Shown here piece after piece: positions 57,051 to 64,000 of a stretch of DNA of 64,000 bases (its first letter is position 1; each line of letters starts with the position of its first letter). The notes under the pieces are model-generated. The model saw only the letters and a program-made list of their open reading frames with translations, did no database searches and was not told the origin of the DNA. A program made the translations under genes and the position numbers. The stretch comes from Diphasiastrum complanatum (Eukaryota > Streptophyta > Lycopodiopsida > Lycopodiales > Lycopodiaceae), in NCBI GenBank assembly GCA_029204225.1, contig CM055097.1, forward strand, positions 58,142,869 through 58,206,868. The letters run 5' to 3'.

Positions 57051-57420
57051 AGAAGTCAACTTGTTCACAGTTCAACAATTTTACTTTTTCAACACCTTCA
57101 CCTTTTTTCGCATTTTTTCGAAAAATGCAAAGAGAGAAAAAAATTCAGAAGGTCCTCTATTTTTAAATGTTAAATTGCTAAAGACACTTTTGTCACCTTT
57201 TTAAGGACACCATAGGCTTTCTCGAAAAGAGCGAGGCACCTTAAAGCTTGTTTAAAGGCACCTTCGACTTTTTCGCAAAAACCCGAAAGGAGAGAAAAAT
57301 GCCAAAGGTTGTCTGTTTTGAACGAGAAACGTTCCTAGCCACTTCCCAAAATTTGTGAAGTGAGAGAAAACCACTTCACATAAAATGCGAAGTGAGAGAT
57401 TTTGCAACGTCCTCGTCCGC
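57051..57420. repeat. CCTTCG/TTTTTCGC repeat block
   Basis: Phrases caccttc(a/g)c..tttttcgc, ttcgaaaaatgc and ggcaccttcgactttttcgc recur, resembling 54720-55130 of the copia E LTR. Confidence 0.55.
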
Positions 57421-60400
57421 GTCAACGATTCTGATTTGTTGACCGTATATACTATGTATAGTTGTCACATTCCAAGTACAACGGCTTTCCTAATTAGGTG
57501 ACAAGCATTCAATGTAGTTAATACACAAATGAAATCTATAAATAGATCATCCAAGCACAAATTATGGGTTGCTCCATCCATGAGACATATTATTTGAGCC
57601 TCCTAGTTAAGTCATCAATTTTTTGTTGTAATTGCAATTTGTATTGTGCTTCAGTGTAATATAGCAGCAGAAGTTTTTATATCTGTGTATAATGTAGATG
57701 AATGCTTGTTGTGATTGAGTGCACTTTATCGTTGTTTGATCGCGCTTGTTTACTCACTCTAATCAGAACATGGACGTCTACGACTCCTCAGTTTCTGATC
57801 AGACGATGGTTGTCTTTAAGGCTTGAGGAACTCACGATAGCATACTGCTCTTTGGGAACTAAACTTCACATTGAATCTGATTCTAGTAATACCACACACA
57901 AACCATTTCTAATCTCTTCGGTGGATTGTACTCTTGTTTTTGAGAGTGTGAATTAATTTTAAAGATCATGTTGGGCAATTAGAACACTTAAAGCTATGAT
58001 TACATTTAGCATAAGTTGTCTATTAGACTGTTTTGCATTTAGCAGCTGATTGTAACGAGAGAGCTGTTCCCCAATATTCTTGCTCTCTTCTCCGTTCGCG
58101 TTCCTCTATCTCCCTTGCCCCATTAGATTAGATTTTTGAGCTAGTACATCCAAAGTGTCCTTTCATTATGTGTGATGAATGGTTTGATATAGATGCATGT
58201 GTAGAGTGCTCTTGCCTTAGATTTTTGAGCTAGTATGCTTGTATCTCAATCTAGATTGATCTATGTGCAATCACACATCTTAGGAGATCATTCACATTGT
58301 TTGAGAAGTCCTCACACATGTGAAAAGTACACATATATGTGATAAGTTCAAAAAAAAATAGTTAATCCTCTCTTCTCTATTTTCTACTCATGGAATGTAT
58401 CCAAAATTTAATAGCTTATGCATTTGGATGTCGTCATCTATGACACTTACCTGGATAAGCATCAAAGTGAATCGATGAATAGATCATCAATGAGGGCCTT
58501 AATCAGTCGAAAATGATGGCACTACATAACATGTATATAAACTACATCAAATCGAAGTTAGGATAGCACAAAATTAGTCATAGTAATGCGGAAAAACAAG
58601 CTGAAACATATCATGACACCCTGCTGAAAACACATTAACTCGTCGTAGTCCATTGTTGAAATGACAGTAGAAAAGACATTTCACAAAATGCAAATAGTCA
58701 CAGTATAGGCTACACTCATATGCTTCAAAAGGCTTGATGTAAATTTCCCTAAAATGTATCAAATACATGTGCAAACAGTAACATTAGCTCAGCGTTGAGC
58801 ATATCATGATCAAATTGTAAAAATATTGTACCTTGCAAAAAATCACTGGTGGAACAACAAAGACCAATCAAAACATCAACGAAATGCTTAGAAAGTAGTG
58901 AAAGGTAGCTTACTAGGTATTTTTAAGCATTAGAAGACAAAGTAGTCGAGTGTTGAAAGTGGATAGCCTTCAAAAAGTTAGCATCATTGCAGGTATGGTA
59001 GAGAGTATGTTGTATAAATAGTTATAGATTGCATACCTAAATGTAGAAGCTTGTCGAAAAAGCAACTGTGAAGCTTGAAGAAGCAGTTTTCAATCTTTCC
59101 ATGGGATGGGATTGAGTCAATCTACATTGTTAAGCATGTAACTTGCAAGACAAGCATGTAGAAGAGGGTGTATTTGCAAAGTGCCTTAATGAGAAATAGG
59201 CCTAGAAAAGCAAAGGTGGAAGACCTTTGAAGTATAGGACTTCTATGTCTGTCAAAGCATATATATGATCTAATTAGACAAATGTGTGATGTCACACACA
59301 ATAGAACTTAGGGAAGGCATACGTAGCATATGTGCTCTCAATCGACATGAATGTCTGCATTGCATTGTGAATGTTGTAAAATTGTGCAAATTTGTCCAAT
59401 TCAACTGCATAATTATTTCTACAATTACATATAAATAGAAAAATTGCTATTTTCTTATTCTAATAGAATATCATATCGTTTTCAAGTTGCCCTTATTTAA
59501 GTATACACTACTCGTGCTTATCCTAGCAATACAGTTGATCCATTCAAACCATTTCACTTCCAAGCCTTGAAATAGCAGGAGGGACAAACATAGCCAGATT
59601 CAATAGTTTAAGAGCTATTGTTCCAAATAGGTTGGTTTTGGTGTACCAATTGATTGTTTTTGCAAGTTTATGATAAATTGACAACACATTGACTACTATT
59701 GACATATGATACGATTGATAAACTGATTTTAACCCATCCGCAAAGGTCAAAAACTCTAATTTTTCTAGCCTAAGTATCTCATAGACCAAGCACATATTAA
59801 TCAAATTGAGATCACCTGACAACCCAACTACTAATAACTTCAATCATAGCAAAAATAATTCTTCCAAAATTTCTAAATTTGACTAATTTCCATGTTCAAC
59901 CACCTCAGACTTTACTCACCTACCATGAGGAGAGGCCACACACACACACACATGTAGTGGTGTGGCATTTCTTTCTTGTGAATCACACGTATATCCACAT
60001 GGTTAAGAAACTCATCCATAAGATGATTTAATAGTGAAGCATCACATAATAATGATTTTCCTACAAAATATACTTTTTTGTGTTGCACGGGTATATGATA
60101 TCACTAGCTTACATTATGTACCAAATGCATTGTACATCCAATTATTAGGCCTTCCCAAGGTTGGAGCACGAGACTCCAAGGTATCCCTTTTGCGAAAGAG
60201 TCAAGACTCGGCCTGTGCCTTCATGAACGAAACATTCACCCTTATCCCACTCGACTAATAAAAGTGATGCAAAATAACAAAAATTGATGATAGTAGGCTG
60301 CCTTGCAATTTCCGCCTTTGAGTTAGCTCATCACAAAAATTTTCAAGTCAAAATCTATTTAAGGGTATTTAGTCTCGAATTTAAGGTTTTTGGAAAAAAA

Positions 60401-62275
60401 ATTTAAGTTTTCCCATTGGGACTGGATACCTAGTTGCTAAATCTCCTTGGAATATGATACATGGCTAAATTGGTCAAACACAATAAGCATGACTACATAT
60501 TGTTGACTTGACTCATAGCACTTAACCTACAAGCAAAGTATCATGTATATAGGTCTATGCCAATTTTGCCTCAGCATACCGTTGGAAAAATTGACTCCAA
60601 GATTTATTGAAATTTTCCATGTTAATACACTAACTTATCTACAAGCAATAAATATCCTTACTTTTTTTGCATGCATGATTAAGCAACTAGTGGTTATATA
60701 CAACCTGGCAATGCCATATACGCAACTAAGCTCCTTAGATGTCACTACACAGTGGCTGCGATTCTAGCCTGCACCTTTCCGGTGGCAATCACCAACTCTA
60801 CCCATACAACCCTACTACTTCAATTAGGGTTAGTTTTTCAACGAGAACCTAATACGTACTATAGTAAATTATCTTCTCAAGAGTTAGAAATTTCATAAAT
60901 GTGGTTGTGTTAAGTGGAAAACTACCTGATCATGTTGTGTGGATTAAATGATTTGAAGCTTTAAATTTGGCCATAGGTTACATCTATTAATCAGCTCTTT
61001 TTATTGGTTCTCTATTTGGACATGAATATTGCTTTACAGATTTGATAGGGTCCAGTAGGATGTGATTTCACTATTCGAATCATCTCCAAGTTACAGTTTG
61101 ACTGCCTAAATCTTTTGTTCCTGAATGAAACTGGCCAATCAATGCAAAACTTGTGCAGGGTTTTGTGGCACGTTGTCACATATCATATATCAAAAGCCAA
61201 TAAAGTGAAATACTCTCCATGAGCTCCTGACAATCTGTGTCTAGAATGACACTAAATTTTGGATGTCCCTTTCAGTATGATCTCCCAGAATCAAATTTCA
61301 TAAATTAGCTGAGCAAAGATGTCAGATATGATTCTATGGAAGAGCTTGAAATTTTACATGTCACCACTTGGCATGTCACACATACATTGATTCTCAAAGA
61401 CATACAGAATGTCAAAACCCAAGGATTATGAAAATTGATCTCCATTCTTTCACAGTACCCTCCACAAAACAGAGGGAAAAAATTGTAATTTAAATGTCTG
61501 GTAACTTTCTCTAAGCTGCTCCTGTGGCCTGATTGAGAAGACAAGATAAAAGGAGCTTAGGAGAAAATACAACCACCTTAAAACAAACAAACACCTCCTT
61601 TTCACAAAACTACTGAGCCATGTACCATTGAAGTAAACCGGGATGTGTACACAAAGAGATACACAAGTTCCACATCAAAAAAAGTGAAATCTATGACAAG
61701 TCTTTGAAGGGGACAAAAACTTTGGAGGCATTGTGCCAACAAATAAAATAAGGTAAATTCTGTTATCTATATATGCTTTCTCTCTATACAAAGACTTGAG
61801 TGTTCCTTTTGGAAGCGTAGCATCTTGGCTACAGAGATTGAGTAAACTGCTCATGTCTACATTAATAAACAAAACTGACATCAACTCTTGACACCATCTC
61901 CATTTGGTATGCAAGATAAAAGAGCAGAACCCATCTTCTACATCTGGCTTCTTTACTGTACCGGTGAAATGCAACTTCGAAACTTCTACTCACATTGCCT
62001 TGAAAGCAAACCTTGGGATTCTCCCTTTCAGAACCACTTCACAATTTCTTGTAGCTTGTCTAAGAATAGATAAGGTACCCGCTTGTACTTCACAATATTG
62101 GGCTCCTTCACAGAAAGCACAAGAAGTTTTAAAAGAATGTTCTCAAAATAATTTCTCATCTACGTTCCGTTATCAACATATACTCATGCTTGCTCTACAA
62201 AATGAAGCATGGTAATGACAGCATTGCTCCCTCCGCTTGTACCTACTTATCCTTGATGCTTCTTGGTTGTGCGTG
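57421..62275. other. A+T-rich intergenic spacer
   Basis: No protein domain, LTR edge or RNA gene was recognised on either strand. A TATA-like tataaatagatc is at about 57537. A short (CA)n tract (59938-59952) is present. Short open frames were judged incidental. Confidence 0.4.
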
Positions 62276-63346
62276 TTAAATCCGATTTGCAGAGCAGAGC
62301 CTGTTACGGTTCTGAGAGTTCGGCTTGTTGTGAATTGGTACTCTTGCTCGATTGGGTCCGTTTTTGGGAAGATCATGTAGTTCCATTACTTGCACAGTTC
62401 GTTGCTTCTTAGCTGCAGAACAGATATAGAACGATGAATGTCAGAAACTCCGGACCATGGACAGCTAAAGTATGAATCTACTATATACGTATTGTTTGAA
62501 AACACGTATTTCAAAACTTGCCATTTTGAGCTTGCCGATATCCCTCTTGAAGCCTTCGCTTTGCAGCTGCAAGTTTCTCCGTCGGAGATATCTCTTCAGG
62601 AGATCCTGGTTTCTGCAGCAAATAGCAAGACAATGATATGTGGTAAATGCAGCAGGCATAGCAGTAACAATCCTTGGGACACACTTAAACCAAGAGGATA
62701 TGTGTATGATTATAAAAAGTGAATATTAGTTCACTGATAGCCCATAAAAGATTGTAATATACGAGTTACTCTTGTCTTCAGTTCAATTTCATAATTCACA
62801 AGGTCTGTGCTTCTCAAACTAGCTGCCTCAAGAACAGGTTCGGTAGATATTCATGAAAGGAGTGCGAAGACATTGAGTGAAAATAACATACTTTTGTCAC
62901 TCCGTACTGTAAGCTTGTTTCCTGCTGTTTGCTCAATACATCTGGCCTCCTCACAAGACTCTCATTGTTACGGACAGTTTGTGAAAATCCGTTAAAAGAT
63001 TTTGTTGTAGAACCATTATTTGCCCCCATTCTGCTGTCACGGGTAACTTTATCTTGAGATGACCTGTCCTTCCTGTTGTTTGCAATGGAAACCGGAGCTC
63101 CTCTTGTAGCTTCTTTTTCTTTCTTTCTAAACACATTACTGAGACCAGATTCAGTAGCCTTAATGGCATCTCCCCCCTTCTTCCTCTTATCTAGTTCAAC
63201 ATTCTCCTTCATAGATCTTACTTTGTTTCCCGTAAGATTCAAAATCGTATCTTCGGCTTGCAATTCAAACTCTAGATCTTCGTTGAAATTTGCATGCAGA
63301 ATTCCGTCATCTACAGGGCTATTTGTTTCTCCAGATCCTGCAGCTG
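62276..63346 (-). CDS. Unrecognised conserved-looking plant protein, C-terminal three exons (partial)
   Basis: Exons 63346-62892, 62612-62522 and 62412-62276 join in one frame of about 226 codons to a TAA at 62276-62278. Intron signals: acceptor TTGTCAG and donor AAA|GTATGT; acceptor CTGCAG and a GC donor ATG|GCAAGT; acceptor CTGCAG. Exon content: acidic FNEDLEFELQAEDTILNL, NKVRSMKENVELDKRKKGG, basic FRKKEKEATRG, then SPTEKLAAAKRRLQEGYRQA, and finally KKQRTVQVMELHDLPKNG. It looks nuclear and largely disordered. Upstream exons were not found in 63347-64000 and probably lie beyond the window. I do not recognise the family. Confidence 0.75.
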
Positions 63347-64000
63347 CTGACAACAACCAATCAGATCAAAGAATGTCATAAATATGATATGAGCCAAGAC
63401 CCAAATCACACATAGAATGTCTAATGAACTGGAAGACATGAAGCTTTGCTGATCAAATGAATGCAAATTAAGGACGGGAAAAGTTTGCTGCAGAATCATT
63501 CCTTCCAAGAAAAACATATCTATTGTTCTCCATATGGTCATTCTTGTTAGTAGCATTAAAGACTTTCTCTAGAAAGTCAATTGAGTTGTGGAGTAGAACT
63601 CTAGGGCAGTCACACTTGAAAAAATGGAGTGGGTAGTGGAATGCGGATACAATAGAACTAGACAAGTACAAGCAATCTTGCACTAGTATTTTCAGTTCTT
63701 TGGTTGACAGTCAATTATGGTTCTCTTTGTACCATGCTTATATTTGTAGACCATGAAAAATGTGTGGAATGGGATGAAACTGAGAAGACCATGTAGCAGA
63801 AAGAGGCTTGTCACTGGATGGAGCTCAATAGGGTGTGAGGGTGGGGTTGGGATCCATGAAAGAGGAACTGCTCCGAATGAAAAAAAAAAGTGCAATTTAT
63901 AAAAAGTATCCAACATGTTGACCAATGAGATTGCACTAAGCAGCTAAGGCTAAAACCGTTAATTTTTTTTTCTAAGAGGGCCTTGCAAGCCATCAATGAA
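63347..64000 (-). other. Probable intron or upstream part of the gene at 62276-63346
   Basis: Ends at the acceptor ttgtcag next to 63346. A+T-rich, no convincing exon seen. Confidence 0.4.

Noticed and set aside
60034-60767. Short plus-strand frames in the 57-62 kb spacer
   Set aside because: No domains, no splice support and low-complexity surroundings.

Overview
This window is plant nuclear DNA from a repeat-rich genome. The evidence is the dominance of Ty1/copia and Ty3/gypsy LTR retrotransposons with plant-type primer binding sites, multi-exon genes with short GT-AG introns, long GA/CT and TA microsatellites and A+T-rich spacers. A fern, lycophyte or bryophyte fits the style of the copia gag proteins and the LINE-type reverse transcriptase, but this rests on general familiarity; the sequence alone does not fix the species.

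Layout. 1-13.7 kb is a nested copia/gypsy pile. A minus-strand copia LTR (family B) is split by a copia-A deletion derivative with two 271-bp LTRs (470-4253). It is followed by a minus-strand copia-D remnant whose LTR carries a long GA array, a minus-strand copia A2 gag-pol, a minus-strand copia C gag-pol, a plus-strand gypsy fragment and a plus-strand copia F fragment with an unusual array of five primer-binding-like sites. At 14-15 kb lies a minus-strand gene with clean splice sites that resembles plant Transposase_24-type proteins. 16.2-28.7 kb holds more elements: gypsy gag fragments, a long but decayed copia D gag-pol (17.7-20.5 kb), a gag-only gypsy element whose gag is fused in frame to a coiled-coil domain in place of pol (20.5-24.9 kb), a copia B 5' end and a gypsy protease fragment. 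28.9-30.5 kb holds exons of an unrecognised minus-strand gene. 31-34 kb has a gypsy-type LTR and a 5'-truncated LINE-like reverse transcriptase flanked by an 11-bp target-site duplication, inserted in a diverged tandem repeat.

The clearest host gene is uracil-DNA glycosylase (35131-37224, minus): seven exons join in one intact frame of 349 codons with all key catalytic motifs. 39-43 kb is a minus-strand gypsy element with RT and RNase H but an altered catalytic RT motif. 43-57 kb is again a mosaic of copia and gypsy pieces, LTRs and microsatellites, plus one acidic host-like exon at 51.9-52.2 kb. 57.4-62.2 kb is mostly A+T-rich spacer. The last gene (62276-63346, minus, running toward the window edge) is the C-terminal part of an unrecognised, well-spliced protein.

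The two best host genes (UNG and the 62-63 kb gene) do not form an operon or obvious pathway. Nearly all other coding sequence is decayed retroelement sequence, with frameshifts and in-frame stops, many of the kind expected from C-to-T change of methylated DNA.
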